A stretch of DNA of 64,000 nucleotides from Amycolatopsis decaplanina DSM 44594. Its GTDB lineage: Bacteria; Actinomycetota; Actinomycetes; Mycobacteriales; Pseudonocardiaceae. The stretch's first letter is position 1, and every line of letters starts with the position of its first letter. A program made the position numbers and the translations under genes. Location of the stretch: assembly GCF_000342005.1 (NCBI RefSeq), contig NZ_AOHO01000043.1:62001-126000 (forward strand), in the 5' to 3' direction. Shown here one piece after another: positions 37,992 through 47,261 of the stretch. The notes under the pieces are model-generated. The model made no database searches, was not told where the DNA came from, and was given only the letters and a program-made list of their open reading frames with translations.

Positions 37992-39817
37992 TACTCCAGG
38001 GTGGCGAGGATCAGCGCGGCCATCGCGGCGGGATCCCCGTTTTCCGGGCGCAGCACCAGATCCGGGTTCTCCGGCTGCTCGTAAGGCGCGTCCACCCCGG
38101 TGAACCCGCTGATCTCGCCCGCCCTCGCCTTCGCGTACATCCCCTTGGGGTCGCGGTCTTCGCAGACCTCGAGCGGGGTGTCGACGAAGATCTCGAGGAA
38201 CGGCAGCCCGGCCGCCTCGTGCGCGGCGCGGGCGAGTTCGCGGTCGGTCCGATACGGACTGATCAAGGAGACCACCGACACCAGACCGGCGTCGGCGAAC
38301 AGCTTCGCGACCTCGGCGACGCGACGGACGTTCTCGGCGCGATCGTCGGGGCTGAAGCCGAGGTTCCCGTTCAGCCCGTGCCGGAGATTGTCGCCGTCCA
38401 GCAGGTACGCGGGCCGGCCGGACGCCACCAGCCGCCGCTCCAGCTCCACCGCCACACTCGACTTCCCGGACGCGGAAAGCCCGGTCAGCCAGACGGTGAG
38501 CCCGCGCGTCGCGCGTTCCGCCCTCGTGACCGCGGCGGTGTGCCAGACGACGTTCGACGCGGTCACGCTCGGTCCGGTGATCATGCCCGCCGCGACCGTC
38601 GCCCCGGAATGCTCGTCGACGAGGAGGAAACCGCCGGTGGAGCGATTGCGGCGGTAGGAATCGAACAGCAGCGGCTGCCGGGCGCGCAGCCGGATCCGGC
38701 CGATTTCGTTGAGCGACAACGACTTCGCCGTCTCGTCGCGGTGCAGGGTGGTGACGTCGAGCCGGTAGTCCAGGTCGCGGATCTCGGCTTTGGTCTCTCT
38801 GGTGGTGTGCCGCACGATGTAGGTCGAGCCGGGCGTCAGGGTGCCTTGTTCGGAGAACCAGCACACCATCGCGTCGACGTCCCGGCCGGTGTGCGGACGG
38901 TTGCCGGGACGGCAGATCAGATCGCCGCGGCCGAGATCGAGGTCGTCGGCGAGTTCGATCGTGACGGCCCGCGAGGCGAAGGCCTCGGTGACAGTGGTGC
39001 CGCCCGGCCCCCAGATCGCGCGCACCGTCGTGGTGAAGCCGGACGGCAGCACGGCGACCTCGTCACCGGGTTTGAACACTCCGCCCGCGACGGTGCCCGC
39101 GTAGCCGCGGAAGTCGCGGCTGTGCTCGCGGATCACGTACTGCACGGGGAATCGCGCGTCGATGAGATTGCGATCCGAGGCGACATGCACCTGTTCGAGG
39201 TGATGCAGCAGGGAAGTTCCTTCGTACCAAGGCATACTGGTGCCCCGGTGTACGACGTTGTCGCCGTGCAGCGCCGACATCGGCACGAAGGTGAGGTCGT
39301 GCACCTGGAGTTTCATGGCGAAGCGGCGGAAGTCTTCGCGGATCTCCTCGAAACGGTCCTGCGACCAGCCGGCCAGGTCCATCTTGTTGACACACAGCAC
39401 GAGATGCGGGATTCCCAGCAGGCTTGCCAAGAACGCGTGCCGGCGTGACTGTTCGAGCACGCCTTTGCGGGCGTCGATCAGGATCAGCGCGAGGTCCGCC
39501 GTGGACGCGCCGGTGACCATGTTCCGGGTGTACTGCACGTGCCCCGGCGTGTCGGCGATGATGAACTTCCGCCGGGGCGTGGCGAAATACCGATGGGCGA
39601 CGTCGATAGTGATGCCTTGTTCGCGTTCGGCGCGCAGACCGTCGGTCAGCAGCGCGAGATTCGGATACGCCTCGCCTCGGTCGCGGCTGGTGCGTTCGAT
39701 GGCTTCGAGCTGGTCGGTGAACACCGTCTTCGAATCGAACAGCAGACGGCCGATCAGGGTCGACTTCCCGTCGTCGACGCTGCCCGCGGTCGCGAGGCGG
39801 ACCAATGAAGCGCCCAT
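37991..39817 (-). CDS. cysNC: Bifunctional sulfate adenylyltransferase large subunit / APS kinase
   Basis: 608 residues. The N-terminal ~420 residues are the EF-Tu-like GTPase CysN ([18 protein letters not shown]) with its beta-barrel domains. The C-terminal ~175 residues are APS kinase CysC ([43 protein letters not shown]). With CysD it turns sulfate and ATP into APS and then PAPS. Its ATG overlaps the cysD stop by one base. The PAPS made is the donor for the sulfotransferase gene nearby. Confidence 0.96.
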   Translation of the reverse strand: MGASLVRLATAGSVDDGKSTLIGRLLFDSKTVFTDQLEAIERTSRDRGEAYPNLALLTDGLRAEREQGITIDVAHRYFATPRRKFIIADTPGHVQYTRNMVTGASTADLALILIDARKGVLEQSRRHAFLASLLGIPHLVLCVNKMDLAGWSQDRFEEIREDFRRFAMKLQVHDLTFVPMSALHGDNVVHRGTSMPWYEGTSLLHHLEQVHVASDRNLIDARFPVQYVIREHSRDFRGYAGTVAGGVFKPGDEVAVLPSGFTTTVRAIWGPGGTTVTEAFASRAVTIELADDLDLGRGDLICRPGNRPHTGRDVDAMVCWFSEQGTLTPGSTYIVRHTTRETKAEIRDLDYRLDVTTLHRDETAKSLSLNEIGRIRLRARQPLLFDSYRRNRSTGGFLLVDEHSGATVAAGMITGPSVTASNVVWHTAAVTRAERATRGLTVWLTGLSASGKSSVAVELERRLVASGRPAYLLDGDNLRHGLNGNLGFSPDDRAENVRRVAEVAKLFADAGLVSVVSLISPYRTDRELARAAHEAAGLPFLEIFVDTPLEVCEDRDPKGMYAKARAGEISGFTGVDAPYEQPENPDLVLRPENGDPAAMAALILATLE

Positions 39818-40725
39818 CAGAAGTAGCCTTCCTTCTTCCGGTCTTCCATGCCCGCCTCGGAGATCCGGTCGTCGGCGCGGGTGGCGCCGCGTTCGGTGAG
39901 CCGGCTGACCGCGACTTCGGCGACCACTTCACCCGGTGACGTCGCCGTCGACTCGACGCAGCCGGTGCAGGTCGCGTCGCCGACGGTACGGAAGCGAACC
40001 GTCGCCTCGTAAGGAGTTTCGCCTTCGTTCAAGGTGAGGAACCGTGTGTGCGCGAGCAGCATCCCGTCCCGCTGGACGACCGGACGCCGGTGCGAGTAGT
40101 AGATCGACGGCAGGTCGACGTTCTCGGCCTCGATGTATTGCCAGATGTCGAGTTCGGTCCAGTTCGACAGCGGGAAGACGCGGATGTGCTCGCCCTTGCG
40201 GTGCCTGCCGTTGTAGAGATCCCAGAGTTCCGGGCGCTGATCGCGCGGATCCCACTGGCCGAACTCGTCGCGGAAGCTGAACACCCGCTCCTTCGCGCGG
40301 GCTTTCTCCTCGTCACGCCGGGCGCCGCCGAAGACCGCGTCGAAGGAATGCTCGCGGATTCCCCGGAGCAGGGCGGCGGTCTGGAGACGGTTGCGGCCCG
40401 CCTTCGGGTCTTCGACGACCCGGCCGGCGTCGATGTCGTCCTGGACGTTGGTGACGACGAGCCGGAGCCCGTACGTGTCGACCGTACGGTCCCGGAACTC
40501 GATGACCTCGTCGAAGTTGTGCCCGGTGTCGACGTGCATCACCGGGAACGGCGGTGGTGACGGCCAGAACGCCTTGGCCGCCACGTGGAGCATCACCATC
40601 GAGTCCTTGCCGCCGGAGAACAGCAGCACGGGTCGTTCGAAGGTCGCCGCGACCTCGCGGAAGATGTGCACGGCTTCGGCTTCGAGTGCTTCGAGATGGG
40701 TGAGCTCGTATGCCGGGGACGCCAT
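39817..40725 (-). CDS. cysD: Sulfate adenylyltransferase small subunit
   Basis: 302 residues of the PP-loop ATP pyrophosphatase superfamily. The ATP-binding PP-loop is [14 protein letters not shown] (about 34-47). Other CysD blocks are [47 protein letters not shown] and the C-terminal [28 protein letters not shown]. First gene of cysD-cysNC; no reductase genes are present here, so the pair may serve sulfonation rather than cysteine synthesis (inference). Confidence 0.96.
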   Translation of the reverse strand: MASPAYELTHLEALEAEAVHIFREVAATFERPVLLFSGGKDSMVMLHVAAKAFWPSPPPFPVMHVDTGHNFDEVIEFRDRTVDTYGLRLVVTNVQDDIDAGRVVEDPKAGRNRLQTAALLRGIREHSFDAVFGGARRDEEKARAKERVFSFRDEFGQWDPRDQRPELWDLYNGRHRKGEHIRVFPLSNWTELDIWQYIEAENVDLPSIYYSHRRPVVQRDGMLLAHTRFLTLNEGETPYEATVRFRTVGDATCTGCVESTATSPGEVVAEVAVSRLTERGATRADDRISEAGMEDRKKEGYF

Positions 40726-40756
40726 CGTGACCTCCGTGGTTCGAGATCAGGAAAGT

Positions 40757-40770
40757 AGAACAAGTTCTTG
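40757..40770. promoter_or_regulatory. KstR-like palindrome TAGAACAAGTTCTT
   Basis: AGAAC-N2-GTTCT, agreeing with the TNNAAC-N2-GTTNNA consensus of KstR except for the last base. It lies 32 bases before the NTF2-like gene start and about the same distance upstream of cysD on the other strand. Confidence 0.5.
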
Positions 40771-40802
40771 TGCTTGGTCAAGGGGAGGAGGACGCTGTCG
40801 GC

Positions 40803-41270
40803 ATGGACCTGGTCGCGCTCGAAGAGATCCGACGCCTCAAAGCCCGCTACCTCCGCTGTCTCGACCTCAAGTTGTGGGACGAGATGGCCGGGACCCTGAC
40901 CGTCGACGCGCACGCGCGGTACGGCACGCCGTCCTACGGCGAACCCCTGAACTTCGAAGGACGTGACGCGATCGTCGGGTTCTTCCGGAACGCGGTCGGG
41001 CCCGGCGTCACCACGGTGCACTTCGCCGGGCAGCCGGAGATCGACGTCGACGGCGACACCGCGACGGGCACGTGGCTAATGCGGGACAAGGTGATCGTGC
41101 CCGAGCACCGGGTCGTGATCGAGGGCGCGGCGTACTACGAGGACACCTATCGGCGGGTGGACGGCGTGTGGCTGACCGCCTCGACCCAGTACGACCGGCT
41201 GTACGAGACGATGATGTCGATGGACGACGTGCCGAGCCTGAAGCTCACCGCGAACCGGTGGTCCTCCTGA
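40803..41270 (+). CDS. NTF2/SnoaL-like protein
   Basis: 155 residues of the alpha+beta barrel NTF2-like superfamily: EEIRRLKARYLRCLDLKLWDEMAGTLTVDAHARYG at the N-terminus, GRDAIVGFFRNAV, and GTWLMRDKVIVPEHRVVIEGAAYYEDTYRRVDGVWLTASTQYDRLYE. Members act as isomerases, dehydratases or hydrolases on steroid and polyketide substrates, or just bind ligands. A KstR-like site upstream and the IclR/SDR neighbourhood fit a steroid or lipid context (inference). Confidence 0.88.
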   Translation: MDLVALEEIRRLKARYLRCLDLKLWDEMAGTLTVDAHARYGTPSYGEPLNFEGRDAIVGFFRNAVGPGVTTVHFAGQPEIDVDGDTATGTWLMRDKVIVPEHRVVIEGAAYYEDTYRRVDGVWLTASTQYDRLYETMMSMDDVPSLKLTANRWSS

Positions 41271-41280
41271 CTGCAACGAC

Positions 41281-41302
41281 CGTATCCAGGTGACTAATTG
41301 CG
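41281..41302. repeat. 22-bp CGCAA repeat unit (minus orientation)
   Basis: Read on the minus strand it is CGCAATTAGTCACCTGG then ATACG, the same start as the copy at 45426. It sits between the NTF2-like stop and the IclR stop and may serve as a weak convergent terminator. Confidence 0.55.
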
Positions 41303-42172
41303 CGGGTGGCGGCCGCCGGACTCGGCGGTGACGGCGTCGGCGGTGGCGACCAGTGCCGCGCCCCGCCGCGCGATCTCGGCACCGGTGATCGGCGCGCCGA
41401 CCGACAGCGTGAGCACCAGCTCCTGTCGCCCCGAAGCGTCGAACGTCGGCGCGGCGAGCAGGCTCACCGCGTGCTTGCGGCGCGGCTCCAGATCGGCGCC
41501 GAGGTAGACCCGCTCGCCGAGGCTCGAGACGAGTTCCCCCACCAGGCCTCGCACTTCCGGCGGCAGGTCCTCCACGCCGACGCCCGCCATCAGCGCGTAG
41601 AGCCGTCTCCCCGCGGAAGTCAGGCTCTCCACCAGGTAACCGTGCTCCCGGCATTCGGCGACGACGCGCCGCAGGTGCGCCTCGTCCAGCCGCACCGGTA
41701 CCGCCGGGGGTTTGGCGAGCCACGCGTCGAACGCCGCGTCGGAATCCCAAAGCACGTACATCAGGCCGACCGGCGGCGCGAACGGGTAGGTCTCGCCGAG
41801 TTTGACCCGGCCGGGCCCGGCGCTCTGCAGCATCAGGATCCGGTCGCCGACCACGGCCGACGCCGTGCACGTGGCGCCATATCGCCCGCTGAGGTCCTCC
41901 AGATGCCGTCGTGCGACCTCGCTCGCGCCGAATCCCTCGCTCGCGACGCGGCCGGCGGCGACCATCGCCGGCCCCAGCCGATAGGTGACCGGTCGAGGGT
42001 CTCGGACCAGGTAGCCGCCTGCCGCCAGTTCGGTGACGATGCCGAGACACGTCGGTTTCGCCAGGTCCAATTCACGGGCGAGTTCCGAAAGGCCGAAGCG
42101 ACGGCCTGGGTGCGCGGCGAAGAAGTCGAGCAGCCGCACGACTCGCTCGGTGGGCGGGGAGCGTCGGGCCAT
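41294..42172 (-). CDS. IclR-family transcriptional regulator
   Basis: 292 residues. N-terminal winged HTH (ERVVRLLDFFAAHPGRRFGLSELARELDLAKPTCLGIVTELAAGGYLVRD) and a C-terminal IclR ligand domain (RHLEDLSGRYGATCTASAVVGDRILMLQSAG...). It is divergent from the DUF1214-SDR-sulfotransferase operon, with the KstR-like palindrome between the two starts. Whether the regulator itself binds that palindrome, or a KstR protein does, is open. Confidence 0.92.
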   Translation of the reverse strand: MARRSPPTERVVRLLDFFAAHPGRRFGLSELARELDLAKPTCLGIVTELAAGGYLVRDPRPVTYRLGPAMVAAGRVASEGFGASEVARRHLEDLSGRYGATCTASAVVGDRILMLQSAGPGRVKLGETYPFAPPVGLMYVLWDSDAAFDAWLAKPPAVPVRLDEAHLRRVVAECREHGYLVESLTSAGRRLYALMAGVGVEDLPPEVRGLVGELVSSLGERVYLGADLEPRRKHAVSLLAAPTFDASGRQELVLTLSVGAPITGAEIARRGAALVATADAVTAESGGRHPRN

Positions 42173-42183
42173 TGACCCATCCT

Positions 42184-42197
42184 TAGAACACGTTCTA
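42184..42197. promoter_or_regulatory. KstR-like palindrome TAGAACACGTTCTA
   Basis: A perfect 14-base palindrome matching the TNNAAC-N2-GTTNNA consensus described for the cholesterol-catabolism repressor KstR. It sits in the divergent promoter of the IclR gene and the DUF1214 operon, 12 bases before the IclR start and ~60 before the preferred DUF1214 start. Confidence 0.7.
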
Positions 42198-42259
42198 GTC
42201 TGATGTCGCGAAGAACGTACCAGGTCGGTACGTATTTGTACCAGTATGAGGAGTCGCCG

Positions 42260-43468
42260 GTGCTCACTCAACCGTTCGCGGACGCGATCGTCGAAGCCGA
42301 GAAGGTCATCGCGGAGGCGCCGCACATCCGGACCGAACAGGATCTGGTCGAGGGGTACGACTACCTCGCCGGAAGCATCCGCGCGTCCCTGCAGATGGCG
42401 TGGGCCTACGAACGGGACCATCCGTTCTTCACCCAGTCCACCGGGCCGTACACGAAGATGGGCCTGGACAACCCGGACACGCTGTACTTCAACGCGAACA
42501 TCCGCGAGGACCGCGAGTACGTCGTCACCGGGACGCGGGGGAGCACGGCCGACGTCAGTTTCCAGGTCCTCAACGGCGACTACTCGCCCGTCGAGGTGCC
42601 GGACAGCCTCGCCGCGTTCGACGACCGCGAGATCGAGATCGCCGAGGACGGCTCGTTCGAACTCCGCTTCGGACCGGCGAGGCCAGACCCGGGCCCCGAC
42701 AGCGCCGATGAGTTCTCGGCGGGAAAACGTGCCTCGAACTACTTCGTCCTCGGCCCGGGCTCGTCGATGCTCGTGGTGCGCGAGGTCTACAGCGACTGGG
42801 CCACCGAACGCCGCGGCACGATCCAGATCCAGTGCGCCGACACCGCCGGCGGCGCACCCGCGCCGCTCACCCGCGACGGGCTGGCCAAACGCTACGGCGT
42901 CACCGGCAAGATCCTGCTGAGCAGGCTGCGTACCTTCCTCGCCTTCCCGAAGTGGTTCTACCTGAACCTGCCGGTGAACACGATGACCGAACCGCGCCCG
43001 ACGCCAGGCGGCCTGACCACGCAGTACTCCTCGGCCGGGCACTACGAACTCGGCGACGAAGAGGTCATGATCGTGACGGTGCCCCGGTCCGACGCGCCTT
43101 ATCAGGGCATCCAGCTCGGCAGCGTCTGGTACCTCTCGCTGGACTACATCAACCACCAGACGAGCCTCACCGCCGACCAGGCGCGAGTCGACCCGGACGG
43201 CAAGATCCGCTTCGTGATCAGCGAACGCGACCCGGGCCTGGCCAACTGGCTCGAACGCACGGGGCACGACCGCGGGTACGTCCAGATCCGCTGGCAGCGG
43301 CTCTCCCGCGCGCTGGACGCCGCCGACGGTCCCGAGGTCGAGGTGGTGAAGTTCGGCGAACTCGCCGACCGGTTGCCGTTCCACGACGAGGCACGGGTGA
43401 CGCCGCAGGAGTGGGCGGAGCGGATCTCGGCCCGCCAGACCGCTGTCGCGGCGAGGATGCTGGGATGA
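42260..43468 (+). CDS. DUF1214-type conserved protein (Rv3531c-like)
   Basis: About 402 residues, no signal peptide or membrane helix. Begins LTQPFADAIVEAEKVIAEAPHIRTEQDLVEGYDYLAGSI and includes GLDNPDTLYFNANIREDREYVVTG and a DUF1214-like C-terminal part (VSFQVLNGDYS; GSVWYLSLDYINHQTSLTADQARVDPDGKIRFVISERDPGLANWLERTG). The GTG start has GAGGAG seven bases upstream; an ATG at 42203 lies too near the palindrome. First gene of a three-gene operon with SDR and sulfotransferase. As I recall, M. tuberculosis Rv3531c-Rv3529c have the same order and are in the KstR regulon. Function unknown. Confidence 0.82.
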   Translation: MLTQPFADAIVEAEKVIAEAPHIRTEQDLVEGYDYLAGSIRASLQMAWAYERDHPFFTQSTGPYTKMGLDNPDTLYFNANIREDREYVVTGTRGSTADVSFQVLNGDYSPVEVPDSLAAFDDREIEIAEDGSFELRFGPARPDPGPDSADEFSAGKRASNYFVLGPGSSMLVVREVYSDWATERRGTIQIQCADTAGGAPAPLTRDGLAKRYGVTGKILLSRLRTFLAFPKWFYLNLPVNTMTEPRPTPGGLTTQYSSAGHYELGDEEVMIVTVPRSDAPYQGIQLGSVWYLSLDYINHQTSLTADQARVDPDGKIRFVISERDPGLANWLERTGHDRGYVQIRWQRLSRALDAADGPEVEVVKFGELADRLPFHDEARVTPQEWAERISARQTAVAARMLG

Positions 43469-44247
43469 CGGATCTCCTGCGGGACAAAGTGGTCGTGGTC
43501 TCCGGTGTCGGACCGGGACTCGGCCGGTCCATCGCCACGCGTTGTGCCGCGGCGGGCGCCGACGTGGTCCTCGCCGCCCGCACCGAATCCCGGCTAGCCG
43601 AGGTCGCCGAGGAGGTCGACGCGCTCGGCCGCCGCGCGGTCACCGTGCTCACCGACATCACCGACGACGCTTCGGCCGTGAATCTCACCGAGGCTGCCTT
43701 GACGGCGTTCGGCCGGGTGGACGCCCTGGTGAACAACGCCTTCGCCATCCCGCCGATCATGGACCTCGCCGACGTCGACCTGGCCGACGTGCGGGCGGGC
43801 TTCGAGACCAACGTGCTCGCCGCGCTCCGGCTCACGCGACTGTTCGCGCCTTCCCTCGCGGAGAGCGGCGGCGCGGTGTTGATGATCAACTCGGCCGTGC
43901 TGCGGCATTCCCGGCGGACGTTCGGCGCGTACAAGATGGCGAAGGCGAGCCTGCTCGCACTCGCGCAGAGCCTGGCCTCGGAACTCGGGCCGCGCGGGAT
44001 CCGGGTCAATTCCGTCGCGCCCGGCTACATCTGGGCGGACTCGCTGAAGTGGTATTTCGCTCATCTGGCCAAGGAACGCGGAGTTCCGCCGGAGCAGGTG
44101 TACGCCGAGACGGCGGAGACGATCGACCTGCGCCGCCTGCCGGAACCGGACGAGATCGCCGACACCGTCGTGTTCCTGACCTCGTCGCTCGCCCGGTGCG
44201 TCACCGGTCAGTGTCTCGACGTCAACGCCGGCGAATACCACCACTGA
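43465..44247 (+). CDS. SDR-family oxidoreductase (Rv3530c-like)
   Basis: 260 residues. Classical short-chain dehydrogenase: VVVVSGVGPGLGRSIA cofactor loop (a GVGPGLG variant), LVNNAF, catalytic Ser region INSAVL, YKMAK (Tyr/Lys) and RVNSVAPGYIWA. It should oxidise or reduce a hydroxyl/keto group, perhaps on a steroid-like substrate given the operon. The ATG overlaps the DUF1214 stop. Confidence 0.92.
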   Translation: MTDLLRDKVVVVSGVGPGLGRSIATRCAAAGADVVLAARTESRLAEVAEEVDALGRRAVTVLTDITDDASAVNLTEAALTAFGRVDALVNNAFAIPPIMDLADVDLADVRAGFETNVLAALRLTRLFAPSLAESGGAVLMINSAVLRHSRRTFGAYKMAKASLLALAQSLASELGPRGIRVNSVAPGYIWADSLKWYFAHLAKERGVPPEQVYAETAETIDLRRLPEPDEIADTVVFLTSSLARCVTGQCLDVNAGEYHH

Positions 44248-44257
44248 AGGGGAGAAC

Positions 44258-45418
44258 ATGCTTCCAGGGCGGGAAAACGTCGGCACCGTGGAGGATCTGC
44301 ACGCGTCGGCGGCGAAGCTCACCGGGTTGGACGACTTCGGCGGCGAGGACCATCTCGAAGGTCTCCGCGTGCTGTTGGATTCGTATGCCGGCGAGGCGGG
44401 TTTGACCCCGTACGGCAACAAGATCCATCGCGCGTTCCTACGCGGCGCCCTGGTGGCGAGGTCGTTGAGCGAGGCCTCGTGGAAACAGAATCCGGAGTAC
44501 GCCGAGGTTCCCGTCGAGCGGCCCATCTTCGTCACCGGCCTGCCGCGCACCGGGACCACGGCACTGCACCGGCTGCTCACCGAGGATCCGGCACACCAGG
44601 GGCTGGAAGTCTGGCTGACCGAGGTGCCGCAACCGCGGCCGCCGCGCGAGACCTGGGCGGAGAACCCGGTCTTCCAGGGGATCCAGGCGGGCTACGAGAA
44701 GCACCACGTCGAACACCCCGAGTTCATGGGGCTGCACCACATGTCCGCCGACCAGGTCGAGGAATGCTGGCAGCTCCTGCGGCAGTCCCTGAAATCGGTG
44801 TCCTACGAATGCCTCGCGCACGTGCCGTCGTACTCGCGCTGGCTGGACGGGCAGAGCTGGACCGACGCCTATCGCAGGCACCGGCGCAACCTGCAGCTCA
44901 TCGGGCTGCCCGACGCGGGACGTCGCTGGGTGCTCAAGAACCCGAGCCATATCTTCGCGCTCGACGCGCTGCTGGAGGTGTACCCGGACGCGCTGATCGT
45001 CCAGACCCATCGCGCGCCGAGCACGATCGTCGCGTCGGTGTGCAGCCTGAACGAACAGGCTTCGGCGGGCTGGTCCGACGTCTTCCGCGGCGACGTGATC
45101 GGCCGCGGCCAGCTGGACCTTTGGGCGCGGGGTGCGGAAAGGTCGCTGGAGGCGAGGAAGCGGCATGATCCGGCGCGGTTCTGCGATGTCCGGTACGAGG
45201 ATTTCGTCGCCGACCCGATCGGCACGGTCGAGGGCGTCTACCGGCGTTTCGGGCTCCCGCTGAGTGACGCCGCGCGGGACGCGATGACCGTGGTGCACGC
45301 CGAAAGTCGTTCCGGGGAAAGGAAACCCGTGCACCGATACGACCTCGCGGACTTCGGGCTCACCGTCGGCGAGGTCGACGAACGTTTCTCGGCCTATCGC
45401 GCCGCCCACGACCTCTGA
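44258..45418 (+). CDS. PAPS-dependent sulfotransferase (Rv3529c-like)
   Basis: 386 residues. The 5'-phosphosulfate-binding loop VTGLPRTGTTALHRLL is near residue 91. The 3'-phosphate site lies in RRWVLKNPSHIFALDALLEVYPDALIVQTHRAPSTIVAS, with the conserved Arg/Ser. C-terminal RYEDFVADPIGTVEGVYRRFGL is a typical family block. It transfers sulfate from PAPS to a hydroxylated lipid or steroid. Last gene of the operon; cysD-cysNC nearby make PAPS. GGGGAGA precedes the ATG. Confidence 0.93.
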   Translation: MLPGRENVGTVEDLHASAAKLTGLDDFGGEDHLEGLRVLLDSYAGEAGLTPYGNKIHRAFLRGALVARSLSEASWKQNPEYAEVPVERPIFVTGLPRTGTTALHRLLTEDPAHQGLEVWLTEVPQPRPPRETWAENPVFQGIQAGYEKHHVEHPEFMGLHHMSADQVEECWQLLRQSLKSVSYECLAHVPSYSRWLDGQSWTDAYRRHRRNLQLIGLPDAGRRWVLKNPSHIFALDALLEVYPDALIVQTHRAPSTIVASVCSLNEQASAGWSDVFRGDVIGRGQLDLWARGAERSLEARKRHDPARFCDVRYEDFVADPIGTVEGVYRRFGLPLSDAARDAMTVVHAESRSGERKPVHRYDLADFGLTVGEVDERFSAYRAAHDL

Positions 45419-45425
45419 AAACCCC

Positions 45426-45501
45426 CGCAATTAGTCACCTACTTGCGCCGGATCGAGGTCCGGCGCCGGAAAGCACCCTGGCAAGTAGGTGACGAATTGC
45501 G
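45426..45501. terminator. Long inverted repeat between sulfotransferase and EAL-GGDEF genes
   Basis: Two 22-bp CGCAA units face each other (45426-45447 and 45480-45501, about one mismatch in 20), with a GCCGGA...TCCGGC inner stem. It lies between convergent stops, so it can end both transcripts. It shows how the single repeat units elsewhere could be halves of such structures. Confidence 0.75.
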
Positions 45502-45506
45502 GTGGA

Positions 45507-47189
45507 TCAGAAGCCGGCGGCGCGTTGGGAGGGCAGGTTGCGGGTGGTGATCCCGCGCAGCACCTCGACGCGCTCCGAACCCGGCCGCCCGAGCACCCAG
45601 CTCGACCCCGGGACCTCCTTGGCCCGCTTCTTCAGCGGTGCCAAGAGCCGGGAAGCGTCCTTGTAGGACCGGATCGCGCCGTGCCCGCACACCAGCGTCG
45701 CCAGGGAAACCGTCACCGGGAGCCCGTCGGCCGACCACGGCGTGTCCAGCAGCGCGGCGGCGACCGTGCCGATCTCGTCGACGTCGCAGGCGATCAGGAA
45801 GTCGTCCCCACCGACATGGCTGACGCGCATCCGGCGCAGCCTGGCCTCCAGATCGGTGAGCGTCCGGCCGAGCGCGCGGATCAGATCGTCGCCCGCGGCG
45901 AACCCGGCGGTGTCGTTGACCGTCTTGAACGAGTCGACGTCCAGCCACGCCGCGACGAACGGCTCCCGCGCGTTGATCCGGCGGTCGACGTCCCTGGCGA
46001 CGGCGTCGCTGCCGGGCAGGCGGGTCAGCGGGCTCAGCGAGACCGCCTCCTCGACCTTCGCCTCCGCGACCCCGCGGACGACCTCGTTCACCAGCACCAC
46101 GCCGACACACCGGCCGCGGTCGTCGACCACCACGACGTCGTCGCCGGTCCGGCCCCAATCCGCGTCGGTGACCAGTTCGAGGAACTCGAGCGCGCTCGCG
46201 TCGGCGTGGATCGTGTGCGGCCGGTCGGCGAGCCGCGACGCCGGTCGTTTGGCGTGCAGGGCGTGGCCGTACAACCCGGTGACCGCGACCAGGAACCGCG
46301 TCCGGTCGATCGACCACTGTGGACGGTGCCGGTCGTCGATGCCGACGATGCCGCTCGGCCCGTCGGCGGCGGCCAGCACCTCGCGCACGTCGTCACAGGT
46401 CGCCGCCTCCGGCAGCGTGGTCGCGGGCCGGAGGAAGTCGCCGACGCGGCGGGCGCGGGCGGTGCCGGGGATGAACGGCCCGGGAGCGTCCGGAGCGGGC
46501 AGCGGCGCGTGGTCGCCGTCCGGCGGGGCGAGCAGGTTGCCCTGCGCGATCCGCACGCCGAGCCGTCGCGCGGACTCCAGCTGCTCGGTGGTCTCGAGTC
46601 CGGTCGCGACCAGGCGGTTGTCGGTGCGCGCCGCGAAGTGCAGCACCGCCTCGACCACGGCGACGGCGGCCGGGTCGTGCGGCAGGCCGCGCAGCACGCT
46701 GCGGTCCAGTTTCACCAGGTCGACAGGCGCCGAAGCGAGCAGCGTGAGCGGGAGGTCGCCGCGTCCGAGGCCGTCGAGCGCGAGCCGGAACCCGAGTTCG
46801 GTGAGCCGTCGCATACCGGTGAGCAGCAGGTCGGCGGGGATCTGCGTGAACGGCGGCCCGATCTCCAGCACGACGTCCCTGGTCCGGCGGCCCGCCAGGC
46901 TGAGCGCCTCGGTCAGCGGGTCGAACCGCGACGGCGGCGCCGCCACCGTCCGCGCGGACAGGTTCAGGTGCAGGGGGAGGGCGGCCTGCGGTTCGCGCAG
47001 CTGCCGGACGGCCTCGGCGGCCAGGCCGACGTCGACCTCGGCCAGCCTGCCGTTGCGCCGGGCGTCGGCGAGCAGTTCGTGGGCGGTGCCGCGGCCCGGC
47101 CGTGCCAGTGCTTCGAACGCGACGACGCCACCGGTGTGCAGGCTGTACAACGGCTGGTAAGCGAAGCGGACAGCGATCTGCAACGTCAC
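45507..47189 (-). CDS. EAL - CBS - GGDEF signalling protein
   Basis: About 560 residues. Order: EAL domain (~1-225; FEALARP, HLNLSART, VLEIGPP, VKLDRSVL, QGNLLAPP), a CBS-pair-like region (~235-385), and GGDEF (~395-550) with VGGDDFLIACD. Canonical DDFG in the EAL domain is DGLG and AEGVE is ATGLE, so the phosphodiesterase is probably inactive; the GGDEF signature GGDDF looks competent. It should make cyclic di-GMP or bind nucleotides through CBS. A GTG start at residue VTLQIAVRFAYQ is preferred; a TTG 45 bases upstream forms TTGACA, more likely promoter. Confidence 0.85.
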   Translation of the reverse strand: MTLQIAVRFAYQPLYSLHTGGVVAFEALARPGRGTAHELLADARRNGRLAEVDVGLAAEAVRQLREPQAALPLHLNLSARTVAAPPSRFDPLTEALSLAGRRTRDVVLEIGPPFTQIPADLLLTGMRRLTELGFRLALDGLGRGDLPLTLLASAPVDLVKLDRSVLRGLPHDPAAVAVVEAVLHFAARTDNRLVATGLETTEQLESARRLGVRIAQGNLLAPPDGDHAPLPAPDAPGPFIPGTARARRVGDFLRPATTLPEAATCDDVREVLAAADGPSGIVGIDDRHRPQWSIDRTRFLVAVTGLYGHALHAKRPASRLADRPHTIHADASALEFLELVTDADWGRTGDDVVVVDDRGRCVGVVLVNEVVRGVAEAKVEEAVSLSPLTRLPGSDAVARDVDRRINAREPFVAAWLDVDSFKTVNDTAGFAAGDDLIRALGRTLTDLEARLRRMRVSHVGGDDFLIACDVDEIGTVAAALLDTPWSADGLPVTVSLATLVCGHGAIRSYKDASRLLAPLKKRAKEVPGSSWVLGRPGSERVEVLRGITTRNLPSQRAAGF

Positions 47190-47261
47190 AAACGCATATT
47201 CGCCGGTGGCGGCACGAAACAAAACACGTGTCAACTGATGTTCATCGTGAAGGCACCTGGG

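Noticed and set aside
41294..43384. Extending the IclR gene to a 696-residue protein
   Set aside because: The extra N-terminal part is antisense to the DUF1214 gene and has no fold; the IclR HTH begins at 42172.
47222..47234. TTG start for the EAL-GGDEF protein giving 15 extra residues
   Set aside because: The TTG is part of a TTGACA sequence that looks more like a promoter element; the GTG at 47189 fits the EAL start better.
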